From an uncultured delta proteobacterium (GTDB lineage: Bacteria > Myxococcota_A > UBA9160 > JAFDET01): a stretch of DNA of 64,000 nucleotides. Below are positions 50,843 to 61,200 of this stretch, one piece after another (the stretch's first letter is position 1; each line of letters opens with the position of its first letter). Location: assembly GCA_947259215.1 (NCBI GenBank), contig CAMYLJ010000009.1, forward strand, positions 1 to 64,000, written 5' to 3'. Under the pieces are notes generated by a model, which worked only from the letters and a program-made list of their open reading frames with translations, had not been told where the DNA came from and ran no database searches. The translations under genes were made by a program, and so were the position numbers.

Positions 50843-51337
50843 CTATCTCCCGCGCCCGAAGTCGGCGGACGAGAAGGCATAGACCGTGCTCGCCCGCGCC
50901 ACCTCGTCGAAGCGGATCGCGACCGCCTGCCCGTCCACCGCGACCCGGGCTTCGGCGCCGTCGAAGGCCTCGAGCCGGCCTCGGAAGCGGCGCCTGCCGT
51001 CGAGCGGGCGACGGGTCTCGATCCGCACGTCCTGCCCCACGGCCGCGGCGAAGTCCTTCTCGCGTGCCAGCATCCGATCCAGGCCCGGGGACGACACCTC
51101 CAGGCGGTAGCGGCCGGAGATCGCGTCCCGCTCGTCGAGCTGGGTTCCGACCTCCCGGGAGACCGCCACGCACCGCTCGACCGGGACCCGACCGTCGCCC
51201 GCCGGCGTGTCGATGGTGACCCGCACGACCCGCACGCCGCGGCCGCCGAGGGTCTCGACGTCCACGAGCTCGAGGGCGTGGTCCTGCACGATCGGCTCGA
51301 TCACGCTGCGCAGCTCCTCCGGAATCTCGCGGTACAC
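50843..51337 (-). CDS. rimP: Ribosome maturation factor RimP
   Basis: 164 residues from GTG 51337. A TTG at 51355 lies within the T-run of a terminator and is less likely. Family features: ELVDVETLGGRGVRVVRVTI, SREVGTQLDE, YRLEVSSPGLDRML. It assists 30S assembly and opens the nusA-infB operon, as in most bacteria. Confidence 0.88.
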   Translation of the reverse strand: MYREIPEELRSVIEPIVQDHALELVDVETLGGRGVRVVRVTIDTPAGDGRVPVERCVAVSREVGTQLDERDAISGRYRLEVSSPGLDRMLAREKDFAAAVGQDVRIETRRPLDGRRRFRGRLEAFDGAEARVAVDGQAVAIRFDEVARASTVYAFSSADFGRGR

Positions 51338-51352
51338 GCGCTGCCCCAGAAA

Positions 51353-51377
51353 CAAAAAAAGCGGACATGCCGTCCAC
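51353..51377 (-). terminator. Intrinsic terminator in the rimP leader (possible attenuator)
   Basis: On the minus strand GTGGAC pairs with GTCCGC around GGCAT, three further A-T pairs extend the stem, and TTTTTTTG follows. It lies between the predicted promoter at 51482-51510 and rimP. A strong terminator ahead of an operon containing nusA suggests feedback by NusA on its own transcription. Confidence 0.7.
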
Positions 51378-51481
51378 TTTCCGCCGGCCGATCCGCCTAC
51401 CGGTTGCGCCCTTAGAAACGCTCCCGGAAGCGTCCAGCCCTACCCCGACCATGTCCAAACCGGGGCATCAAAAGCCGGCGT

Positions 51482-51510
51482 AACTTATCCGAATCGCTAG
51501 GGGATTGCAA
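51482..51510 (-). promoter_or_regulatory. Promoter of the rimP-nusA-infB operon
   Basis: On the minus strand TTGCAA (51505-51510), 17 bases, TAAGTT (51482-51487). The predicted leader of about 120 bases contains the terminator at 51353-51377. Confidence 0.45.
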
Positions 51511-51588
51511 GGCGGGCGGGGGAGGCGCAGCCCCGCAGAAACGCGACTCCCCCCTGGGGAAGATCTCCGTTCGACGCTCCGCGCCGGG

Positions 51589-51699
51589 CTAGGCGCTCCC
51601 ACGGCTCCGGCGCCGCCGCCGGGACGGACGCCGGGGTCGAGCCTGGGGCTTCGCGGCGACCAGCGACTCCAGCCGCCCGGCCAGGCAGGGGGCGCACAT
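51589..51699 (-). CDS. Possible small Arg-rich protein with a CxxC pair
   Basis: 36 codons: MCAPCLAGRLESL, then an Arg-rich end. The frame is open upstream with GPPESDRTG before the Met, so a non-ATG start nearer the preceding gene is possible. No ribosome site is clear. Listed because the CAPC segment looks protein-like. Confidence 0.25.
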   Translation of the reverse strand: MCAPCLAGRLESLVAAKPQARPRRPSRRRRRSRGSA

Positions 51700-51728
51700 C
51701 CCGGTCCGGTCGGACTCCGGCGGGCCCC

Positions 51729-52121
51729 TCAGTCGCCCCAGGTGGCGGCCTTCTCCGGGAAGTCGCCGCGCACGACGGGCACCACGCAGAAGGCGTGGCC
51801 GGACGGCGCCAGCATCACCACGTGGTTCGAGATGCGCGCCTTCACGCGCGCACCGAGCTTCTCGAGGCGTGCCACCTCGGCCTCGACGTCGTCGGTCTCG
51901 ATGTCCAGGTGCACAGCCCGCTCCTCGGGCGGCACGCGCTGAAGCAGCACGTAGGGCGCGCCGCCGGATCCCAGACGGCCGCGCAGGCTCACGTAGCGGG
52001 GGTCGTCGCCCTCCTCGGGCATGAGCTCCCGTCCGAGGGCCGCGCTCCAGAACTCGAGGCTGCGCTGCCAGTCCGCCTCCGCGCAGTCGATCAACACGGA
52101 GGTCAGGCGACTCCGGTGCAT
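51729..52121 (-). CDS. VOC/glyoxalase-like domain protein
   Basis: 130 residues with the beta-alpha-beta-beta-beta layout twice: SRLTSVLIDCAEADWQRSLE, FWSAALGRE, then VHLDIETDDVEAEVARLEKL and LAPSGHAFCVVP. Metal ligands are partly conserved (His in VHLD, Glu absent), so enzymatic activity is unsure. Transcribed downstream of pyrD. Confidence 0.75.
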   Translation of the reverse strand: MHRSRLTSVLIDCAEADWQRSLEFWSAALGRELMPEEGDDPRYVSLRGRLGSGGAPYVLLQRVPPEERAVHLDIETDDVEAEVARLEKLGARVKARISNHVVMLAPSGHAFCVVPVVRGDFPEKAATWGD

Positions 52122-52140
52122 GGCGTCCTCCCGTGCCGCG

Positions 52141-53070
52141 CTACTCCGGCACCTCGAGCGTCCCCACCAGGTCGGCCACGCGCGCCACGCCGTTCGCGGC
52201 GCACCAGGCGACGATCCCGTCCGCCACCTCGGCCGCCGCCATGGGGTTCGTGTAGTTCGCCGTGCCGACCTGCACCGCGCTGGCGCCGCAGAGCAGGAAC
52301 TTCAGGGCGTCCTCGGCCGTCGCAATGCCTCCGATCCCGCAGATCGGGATCGCGACGGCCCGCGACGCCTGCCACACCATGCGCAGGGCCACGGGTCGGA
52401 TCGCCGGACCCGAGAGCCCACCGAGCACGTTGCGGAGCGCGGGACGGCGGGTGGCCAGATCCACCTCCAGCGCCTGGAGCGTATTGATCAGGCTGATGCC
52501 GTCGGCGCCCTGGTCCTCGCACACCCGCGCCATCTCTGCGATGGACGTGACGTTCGGCGAGAGCTTGATCAGGAGCGGAAGGTTCGTGGCGCTGCGGGTG
52601 GCGCGCACCAGGTCCGCCAGCAAGGTCGGGTCCTGGCCGAACTCGATCCCTCCGCTCTTCACGTGCGGGCAGGAGGCGTTGATCTCGAGCCCGGCCACCC
52701 GGGGAACGCCCGTGAGGCGCTTGCAGACCTCGGCATAGCTGGCCGGCTCCGACCCGAACACGCTCGCCACCACCGGCACGCCGTCGGGAAGCGCCGGGAG
52801 CTTCTCGCGCACGAACGCGTCGACGCCCACGTTCTCGAGACCGATCGCGTTCAGCATGCCCGCCGGTGTCTCGACGATGCGGGCCGGCAGGTTCCCGTGG
52901 CGCGGCTCCAGGGTGAGGCTCTTGGCCACGAAGCCGCCGATCCGCCGCAGGTCCAGGAAGGGCCCGAACTCGGTGCCGTACCCGAAAGTGCCCGACGCGG
53001 TCAGCACCGGGTTGCGCAGCGCGATGCCCCCGAGATCGACGGCGGTGTTGATGGGCGCCGAGGCGCTCAC
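52141..53070 (-). CDS. pyrD: Dihydroorotate dehydrogenase, class 1B catalytic subunit
   Basis: 309 residues from GTG 53070, overlapping pyrK. NPVLTASGTFGYG, AIGLENVG, LEINASCPHVKSGG with the catalytic Cys, and CGIGGIATAEDALKF are family signatures. Oxidises dihydroorotate with NAD through PyrK, which is encoded directly upstream. Confidence 0.94.
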   Translation of the reverse strand: MSASAPINTAVDLGGIALRNPVLTASGTFGYGTEFGPFLDLRRIGGFVAKSLTLEPRHGNLPARIVETPAGMLNAIGLENVGVDAFVREKLPALPDGVPVVASVFGSEPASYAEVCKRLTGVPRVAGLEINASCPHVKSGGIEFGQDPTLLADLVRATRSATNLPLLIKLSPNVTSIAEMARVCEDQGADGISLINTLQALEVDLATRRPALRNVLGGLSGPAIRPVALRMVWQASRAVAIPICGIGGIATAEDALKFLLCGASAVQVGTANYTNPMAAAEVADGIVAWCAANGVARVADLVGTLEVPE

Positions 53071-53867
53071 GCGAGGTTCTCCCAGTCGATCGCGGCCGCG
53101 TCGAAGACCGGACCGTCGCGGCACACGAGGCCGAAGCCGCCCCCGGCCAGCGGCGCCGCGCAGCCGAGGCAGACCCCGAAGCCGCAGGCCATGGGGTTCT
53201 CGAGGGAGACCCAGGTCGCCGCGGACGCCCGCGAGGCCAGCTCCGCCGCCGCGCGCATCATCGGCGTGGGGCCGCAGGCGTAGACGCTCGGGGCGCCGCC
53301 TTCCTCGAGGGCCTCCGCCAGCAGGTCGGTGACCAGCCCGCGGCGCCCGGCGCTGCCGTCCTCGCTGGCGACGTCGAGGGAGACACCCAGGGCGGCGAAG
53401 TCATCGCGCCCCATCAGGTCGTCGGCGCTGCGCGCGCCGAGCAGGACGAGGACCTCGCCCTGCGCGCGGGCGGCCAGCTCGTACAGGGAAGCGATGCCCG
53501 TGCCTCCGCCCACCAGGATGGCGCGTCCGCCGGCAGGCGGATCCGGAAACGGACGGCCGAGGGGGCCTAGCAGTCGCACGCGGTCTCCGGGTCGTGCGTC
53601 GGCGAGCAGCGCCGTCCCCCGCCCGTGCACCTTGTACAGGATCTCGACCTCGGACCCGCCCGGCACCGCGTGCTCGCGATACACCGCCATGGGTCGCGGC
53701 AAGAGCGGGTCGTCCCGCTGCGCCGAGCCCCGCGCTCCCGCCGACAACATGGCGAACTGCCCCGGCGCGAACCCGGGCCAGTCGGCCACCCGCAGGCGCA
53801 GGCGGCGATTCGGCCCGCCCGCGTCGGCGTGGGCCGCCACCTCCGCATCCACGCGCAGCGGCCTCAC
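53067..53867 (-). CDS. pyrK: Dihydroorotate dehydrogenase electron transfer subunit
   Basis: 266 residues from GTG 53867, overlapping the acetyltransferase stop. FAD/NAD ferredoxin-reductase fold (FAPGQFAMLS, ILVGGGTGIASLYELA, VYACGPTPMM) and a [2Fe-2S] cluster motif near the C-terminus, CGFGVCLGCAAP then VCRDG. It passes electrons from PyrD to NAD. Confidence 0.92.
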   Translation of the reverse strand: MRPLRVDAEVAAHADAGGPNRRLRLRVADWPGFAPGQFAMLSAGARGSAQRDDPLLPRPMAVYREHAVPGGSEVEILYKVHGRGTALLADARPGDRVRLLGPLGRPFPDPPAGGRAILVGGGTGIASLYELAARAQGEVLVLLGARSADDLMGRDDFAALGVSLDVASEDGSAGRRGLVTDLLAEALEEGGAPSVYACGPTPMMRAAAELASRASAATWVSLENPMACGFGVCLGCAAPLAGGGFGLVCRDGPVFDAAAIDWENLA

Positions 53868-54404
53868 GCCGCCGCCCACGTCATCAGCAGCGCGTCCTCC
53901 CCGTCGGCGTAGTAGCCGCGCCGCCGGCCGACCCCCTCGAACCCGTGCCACGCGTAGAAGCCCCGGCCGGCGGCGTTCGACTCCCGCACCTCCAGGTACG
54001 CCGCCCGCGCGCCGACCAGCACCCGTCCGAGCAACGCACTGGCGATGCCGCAGCGTCGCCAGGCCGGCAGCACCGCGATCGCCAGTACGTGCACTTCCTC
54101 CGCGACCCGCCGCACCTCCGCATACGCGACGATCTCTCCAGCCTGCGTGCGCGCCACGAGCGTGTCCGTGGTCCGAGGCGCGCCCGGCCCGGGCAACAAC
54201 GCGCGCGCCATCTCCGCCAACGCCACCCCATCCCCGGCCCGCGCAAGATCGACGCACACCCCCAACGCATCGTCGCGTCGCTCGGCGGAGGGGGCTCCCG
54301 GAGGCGTAATCCGCAGCGCGCTGACGGATTCGGAGCGAGCACTGCGCCCGCCGCGCACGAGGACATCGCCGCAGGGAGCCCCCTCCGCCGAGCGCCGCAC
54401 CGAC

Positions 54405-54412
<8 letters not shown>
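53864..54412 (-). CDS. RimI-like GNAT acetyltransferase
   Basis: 182 residues. The acetyl-CoA site is LPAWRRCGIASALLGRVL, followed by YLEVRESNAAGRGFYAWHGF, as in RimI, which acetylates the N-terminus of ribosomal S18. The first 55 residues are unlike RimI and contain both arms of a 21-bp inverted repeat (54279-54395), giving SAEGAP and GAPSAER. The true start may lie after the repeat. Overlaps ntrX by eight bases. Confidence 0.75.
54279..54395. repeat. 21-bp perfect inverted repeat with 75-base loop
   Basis: 54279-54299 and 54375-54395 are perfect inverted complements (CGCTCGGCGGAGGGGGCTCC plus C, and its complement). The repeat lies in the 5' part of the acetyltransferase frame. A candidate small mobile or palindromic insertion. 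Confidence 0.8.
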
Positions 54413-55763
<1,351 letters not shown>

Positions 55764-55774
55764 GCGTGGGACTC

Positions 55775-58060
55775 CTACGCGCCCCGGACCGGAAGCTCGA
55801 CGATCACCCGGGTTCCGCGGGGCCGGTTGTCGTGGACGCGAATGTAGCCCCGGTGGTCGGCCACGATGCGGGAGACGATGGCGAGCCCGAGGCCCGTCCC
55901 GTGGCTCTTGGTGGAGAAATAGGGCTCGAAGATCCGGCGCCGGTCCTCGGGGCGGATGCCCGCGCCGGTGTCGGCGACCTCGAGCCGCACCGTCTCCAGG
56001 GGCGCATCGTGCACGGTTCGCAGCTCGACCACGCCGTCGACGCGGCCGTCGCCTTCCTCCTCGGAGAGCGCCGCGACGGCGTTGTCGATCAGGTTCGTCA
56101 GCACCCGGCGCATCTGCTCGCGGTCCAGATCCACCTGCGGAAGCTTCGCGTCGAAGTCCGTCTCGAACGCGACGCCCTCGGTGCCGTGGTAGCTGGCCAC
56201 GGCCTCGGCGACCAGGCTGTTCAGGTCCTCGGGCTTGGGATTGGCCGCCGGCAGACGCGCGAAGTTCGAGAACTCGTCCACGAGCCGCTTCAAGGTCTGG
56301 ACCTGGCCCGTGATCGCGCCCACGCACTCGTCGAACACCTTGCGATCGCCGGGATCCTCGACGGAGCTGCGGAAGCGGCGGCGGATGCGCTGGGCGGAGA
56401 GCTGGATCGGGGTGAGCGGGTTCTTGATCTCGTGGGCGATCCGCCGGGCCACCTCGCGCCAGGCCTCCATGCGCTGCACCTTCACCATCTGGGTGTAGTC
56501 GTCGAACACGACGACGGTGCCCAGCCGCTGTCCCTCTTCGTCCTGGAGCAGGGTCATGGTGACCAGCAGGGTGACCATCTCGTCCCCGATGGCCGTCTGC
56601 ACCTGACGCCGGATGCTCTCGCGCATGCCGGACACCAGCTTGGCCGCCAGCTCCTGGACCATCTCCAGCTGATCGGGCCGGGTGATCACCTCGGCCAGCT
56701 TGCGCCCGATCACGCCGGTGCCCGGCGGGATGCCGAGCAGGCGCTGGGCCGAGGGATTGATCGTGCCGACCCGCCCCTCGGCGTCGAGCGACAGCACGCC
56801 GGCGCCGATGTTGCGCAGCACGATCTCCATGTAGCGACGGCGCTGGTCCAGCTCGCTGTTGGAGGTCTCGAGCGACCCGCGCGTGTCCTTGATCTCGCGG
56901 GTCATGCGGTTGAACGAGGTGACGAGGAAGCCCACCTCGTCGTCGGACGTGCTCTCCACCACCACGTCGAGGTTGCCCCGGGCCACCTCCGCCGTGCCTT
57001 CGGCCAACGCGCGAATGGGCGTGGTCACGCCCTTGGCGAGCCGGAAGCCCAGCCAGGTGGCCAGTAGCAGGATCACGAAGAAGGCCAGGGTCAACTCCAG
57101 CAGGTAGGCGCGGCCGATGTGTCCGGCCTTGGGCTGCACGCGGCGGTAGTCCGCCAGGGTCTCCTGGATCGTGCGCACCTTGCGGTAGAGCGGCACGGGC
57201 AGGAAGTAGTTCACGACCACCGCGCCGACGGTCTCCTCGGACCGGAAGGTGGAGTGGATCGGGACGGCGCCGCGCACCAGGTCCCCGGCCCCGGCGGGCT
57301 CGACCCGGGTGTCCGGCTCTCCCGCCAGGGCGGAGCTCACGAAGTCCGTGTCCGGGCGCGAGAAGCTGGCCGCCGGGATCTCCGGATTCACCGCCGCCAC
57401 CAGCTCCTCGCCCGTCGCGCTGAAGACCTCGACCACGCCGAGCTTGTACTCGCGCTGCTTCTCATGCACGAACGCCTTCAGCTGGTCCAGGTTCTCCTCG
57501 CGGATCAGCCGCCGCGCCGTGATCTGCGAGGCGATCTGTTCGCCGTAGTGGAGCGCGTTCTCCTTGGAGGAGGAATAGGCGCTCTCGGCGACGTCCTGGC
57601 TCTCCTCGAGGGCGCGCTCGACCCGCAGACTGAACCAGGTCTCCATCGACGAGCTGATGAAGTAGCCGGACACGAGCAGCAGGCCGGTAGTGGGCAGCAC
57701 GGCGATCAGGATGAAGGCCGCGACGAACTTCAGGTTGAGGTGCGAGCCCAGGATCCCGCGGCGCCGCTCGGCGAGGATCTTCCAGAAGTTGCGGGTGATC
57801 AGGAAGAAGAGCAGGACGATCAGGATCACGGTCAGCGCGTTCAGGAACAGGAACAGGCCCGAGTCGCCGACGCCCTGGGTCAGCCCGGACAGGGAGGGCA
57901 GCAGCACGAGCGCGGTGATCATCCCGATCACCAGCACGCTGATGTAGGTCTCGCGCCGCCGGCGCTTCACCTCGGCCGGCGCCAGCGGCAGGCGCGGGTC
58001 GGCGGGATCCCGGACCGGGGTCTCGCCTGCGCTCCCCTTGGGCGTGCGGATGCTGTCCAT
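55775..58060 (-). CDS. ntrY: NtrY-type membrane sensor histidine kinase
   Basis: 761 residues from ATG 58060. Three N-terminal membrane helices (about 35-60, 72-90, 115-140), a periplasmic-type sensor region, a fourth helix (LELTLAFFVILLLATWLGF), HAMP (about 315-370), PAS (RNIGAGVLSLDAEG), a HisKA box AHEIKNPLTPIQ with the phospho-His, and an ATPase domain with NLIDNAVAAL, DTGAGI and GTGLGLAI. The topology matches NtrY. It controls NtrX; signal unknown. Confidence 0.9.
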   Translation of the reverse strand: MDSIRTPKGSAGETPVRDPADPRLPLAPAEVKRRRRETYISVLVIGMITALVLLPSLSGLTQGVGDSGLFLFLNALTVILIVLLFFLITRNFWKILAERRRGILGSHLNLKFVAAFILIAVLPTTGLLLVSGYFISSSMETWFSLRVERALEESQDVAESAYSSSKENALHYGEQIASQITARRLIREENLDQLKAFVHEKQREYKLGVVEVFSATGEELVAAVNPEIPAASFSRPDTDFVSSALAGEPDTRVEPAGAGDLVRGAVPIHSTFRSEETVGAVVVNYFLPVPLYRKVRTIQETLADYRRVQPKAGHIGRAYLLELTLAFFVILLLATWLGFRLAKGVTTPIRALAEGTAEVARGNLDVVVESTSDDEVGFLVTSFNRMTREIKDTRGSLETSNSELDQRRRYMEIVLRNIGAGVLSLDAEGRVGTINPSAQRLLGIPPGTGVIGRKLAEVITRPDQLEMVQELAAKLVSGMRESIRRQVQTAIGDEMVTLLVTMTLLQDEEGQRLGTVVVFDDYTQMVKVQRMEAWREVARRIAHEIKNPLTPIQLSAQRIRRRFRSSVEDPGDRKVFDECVGAITGQVQTLKRLVDEFSNFARLPAANPKPEDLNSLVAEAVASYHGTEGVAFETDFDAKLPQVDLDREQMRRVLTNLIDNAVAALSEEEGDGRVDGVVELRTVHDAPLETVRLEVADTGAGIRPEDRRRIFEPYFSTKSHGTGLGLAIVSRIVADHRGYIRVHDNRPRGTRVIVELPVRGA

Positions 58061-58223
58061 TGGATGCTCGGCCCGCCGCGAGGGGCGCAGGTTCACGGAA
58101 CCGTAACCGACCGGAAAGCCTATTCAAACGACGCCGGCGGCGCAAGCGGAAGGGGTCAAGCCGCAGCGCTGAGGGGTCGATGGGGTAGGACCGGCGAGCC
58201 CGTAGCGCCTGGGAGGAGGCCCC

Positions 58224-61200
58224 GTGAATCCGGCGCTCGAGCGCCATCGCGAGCAGTTCGAGGGGGATCCGACCCGGACCAGCTCTTTCGAAGCCCTCGA
58301 GGAGCACTACTTCATCGAGGGGGCCTGGCCCGATCTGGTAGGCCTGTACCGGCGTCGGCTGGAGGCGGCGGACGTCCAGAAGAAGGCCAACCTGCGCTGC
58401 CGGCTGCTCTTTCGCCTGGGCCAGGTCCTGGACGAGCGCTGCCAGGACACCGAGGCGGCGCTCCCCTGCTACGAGGAGGCGGCCCGGCTGGCCCCGGACT
58501 TCCAGCCCGCCCTCCAGCGCCTGCGCCAGATCTACGCGGCTCGCGAGCAGTGGGAGCTGGCCCTCCAGGTGGGCGAGCTCGAGGCCGCGACCCCGATGCG
58601 ACCCCCCGACCGGGCGCGCTTCCAGAGCGAGCTCGGAGAGATCTGGCTCGATCGCCTGGGCGACGCCGAGCAGGCCCTCGACCTCTTCAAGCGCGCCCTG
58701 GCCGCCGACGCCCGCTCCTCCGAGGCCCTCCGGGGCGGCGCGAGGGCCCTCCAGAGCCTGGGCCGCGGCTCGGAGGCCGTGCCCTTCTGGGAGCGCCTGA
58801 TCGCCCAGAGCGAGGGCCCCGAGCGCAGGGAGGCCCGACTCGGCCTGGCGACCCTCTTCGAGTGCGAGCTGGGCGACGCCGGCCGGGCCCTGGACGTCTA
58901 CGCCCAGGCTCTGGCCCACGACCCGGAGGACGGGAACGTCCTCGAGTCGATGCTCGGCACCGCCGTCGCCGCCGGCCGCTGGGAGCTGGTGGGCGATCTC
59001 TCGGAGCGCCGCTTCGACCTGGCGGTCGGGGCCCAGCGCCGGGTGGCGATCGCCCTCGAGACCGCCGAGATCCTGCTCAGCCGCAACGACACGGCCTGGG
59101 CCCGAGCCTGGCTCGAACGGGCCGGCGAGCTGGCACCCGAGGACCCGGAGGTCGCGCTCGCCCTGGCAGACGCCTGCAGTCGCCTGAACGACGAAGACGC
59201 CCGCGCGGCGCACCTGGAGCGCGCGTTTCGGCTGGCTCCCGAGCGCGTGCCCGGCGACGTGCTGGCCGAGCTCGGTGCACGCCGCGCGGAGGCCGGCGAC
59301 CAGCAGCACGCGATCGCGCTCTTGCGAGGCGCCCTCGACGCGTCGCCGGGAGACGCGGAGGTGCTCGACGCGCTGGTCGCGGCCCACGAGCAGGCGGGTC
59401 GCCACGACGAGCTCGTCGATCTGCTGGAGAGCCGCGCTGCCCTGGCCGGCGGGGACGCCGCCGCTCGCGGGGCGGCACTGGTGCAGCTCGGCGCCCTGCA
59501 CGAGCGCCACCTCGACGACGCAGACGCCGCCCTCGATGCCTACCGTCGCGCCCTCGAGACCCACGCGGGCGCGGCGGGTGCGGGAGTCGCCCTGGACCGG
59601 CTGCTGCGAAAGCGCGAAGCCTGGACGGAGCTCGGCGACGTCCTCGAGCAAGCCGGCGAGGCCGCGCCGACGAGCGAGCGCCCCGCGCTGCTCTGCTCCC
59701 TCGGCGAGCTCTACCTCGGGCCGCTGCGCGAGTCGCGCGCGGACGCGGCCGGGCGGGCGCGCATCGCCTTCGAGCGCGCCCTCGACTGCGACGGCGAATA
59801 CGGCCGGGCCCTGAAGGGCCTGGAGCGGGTGGCGGCAGAGACCGGCGACGAGGAGGCGCTGCTCGCGGCCCTCGTGCGCGAGGCCGAGGTCACTGCCGAC
59901 CCGACCCGAAAGCTCGAGCTGCTGTGGCAGCTCACGCGCCGCCACGAGGCGCGCGAGGACGCGGAAGGTGCCGTGCGCTGGGCGGAGCGCCTGGTCCAGG
60001 AGCTGCCGGACGACGTCGAGGCGCTCGAGCACTGCGGCGCGCTCCACGCCCGGCTCGGCCACGACGCGGAGCTGGTGAGGATCCTCGAACGCCTGGCGAG
60101 CGTGGCGCCGGCGACCGGGCGCGCGGCCGCGCAGCGCCGACTGGCGGACGTGCACGCGCGGGCCGAGCGACCCGAGAGCGCCATCGACGCCTGGCTGGCG
60201 GCCCTCGAAGCCGATCCGGACGACCTCGAATCCTTGCAGGCCCTGGTGCAGCCGCTCGCACAAGCGGGCCGCGGGCGCGATCTGGCGCGCGTCTACCGGA
60301 GCCTGGGCGAGCGCCTGACGGGAGCGGAGCGCGCCGACGTGCTCTGGCGGCTCGCCGGCCTCCTGGCCGACGACCTGGAAGACCCGGACGCCGCCGTCGT
60401 GGCGTTGTGGCGGCTGGTCGAGGATCCGGACGCCCCGCCCGAGGTCGACGATCGCCTGGAGGCCCTGCTCGAGCGCACGGGTCGCTTCGAAGAGCTGGCG
60501 CAACGTCTGGGCGAGCGCCGCCACACCCTGGAGGACGCCGAGCCCGAGGCCGTGGAGCTCGACCTGCGGCGGGCCGAGGTGCTGGGCTCCCGCTTGCAGC
60601 AGGTGCAGGCGGCGGCGCCCCTCTATCGCAGCGTCTACGAGCGGCTCGACGCCATCGGGCCCGGTGCGGACGCACGCCGCAGCGAGATCCTCGACGGACT
60701 GGAGCGCTGCGCACGCGCCGGGGGCGCGGACGAGGACCTGGTCTGGGTGCTCGCCCGCCGCGCCGAGGCCAGCGACGACCCCGCGACCCGCAGCGAGCTG
60801 CTCTTCGAGCGCGCGGTCCGCATCGAGGAGGCCCTCGAGCAGCTCGACGCAGCGAGCGACGCCTACGCGGAGCTGGTGGACAGCGGCGGACCGCGGACCG
60901 CGGAGGCGCGCGAGCGCCTGATTCACCTGCTGGAGCGCCGTAGCGACTGGGCCGGGCTGCGAACGAGGCTGGAGGAAGCCGCCCGCGACGCCGTCGCCGA
61001 GCAGGCCTGCGGCCTGCACGAGCGCCTTGCGCAGCTCTGCCTCGAGCGGCTCGACGATCGGGACGGCGCGATCGCACACCTGGAGCAGGCCGCCGAGCTG
61101 GCGCCCGAGCAGCCCCACACCTGGGCGCGCCTGGCGGACCTCTACCGCGAGGCCGAGCGGCCCGCCGAAGCGCTCTCGGCCATCGAACGCGAGCTCGCCA

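Noticed and set aside
50835-51458. 207-codon minus-strand frame starting in the rimP leader
   Set aside because: It overlaps rimP out of frame and has shadow composition; not taken as a leader peptide.
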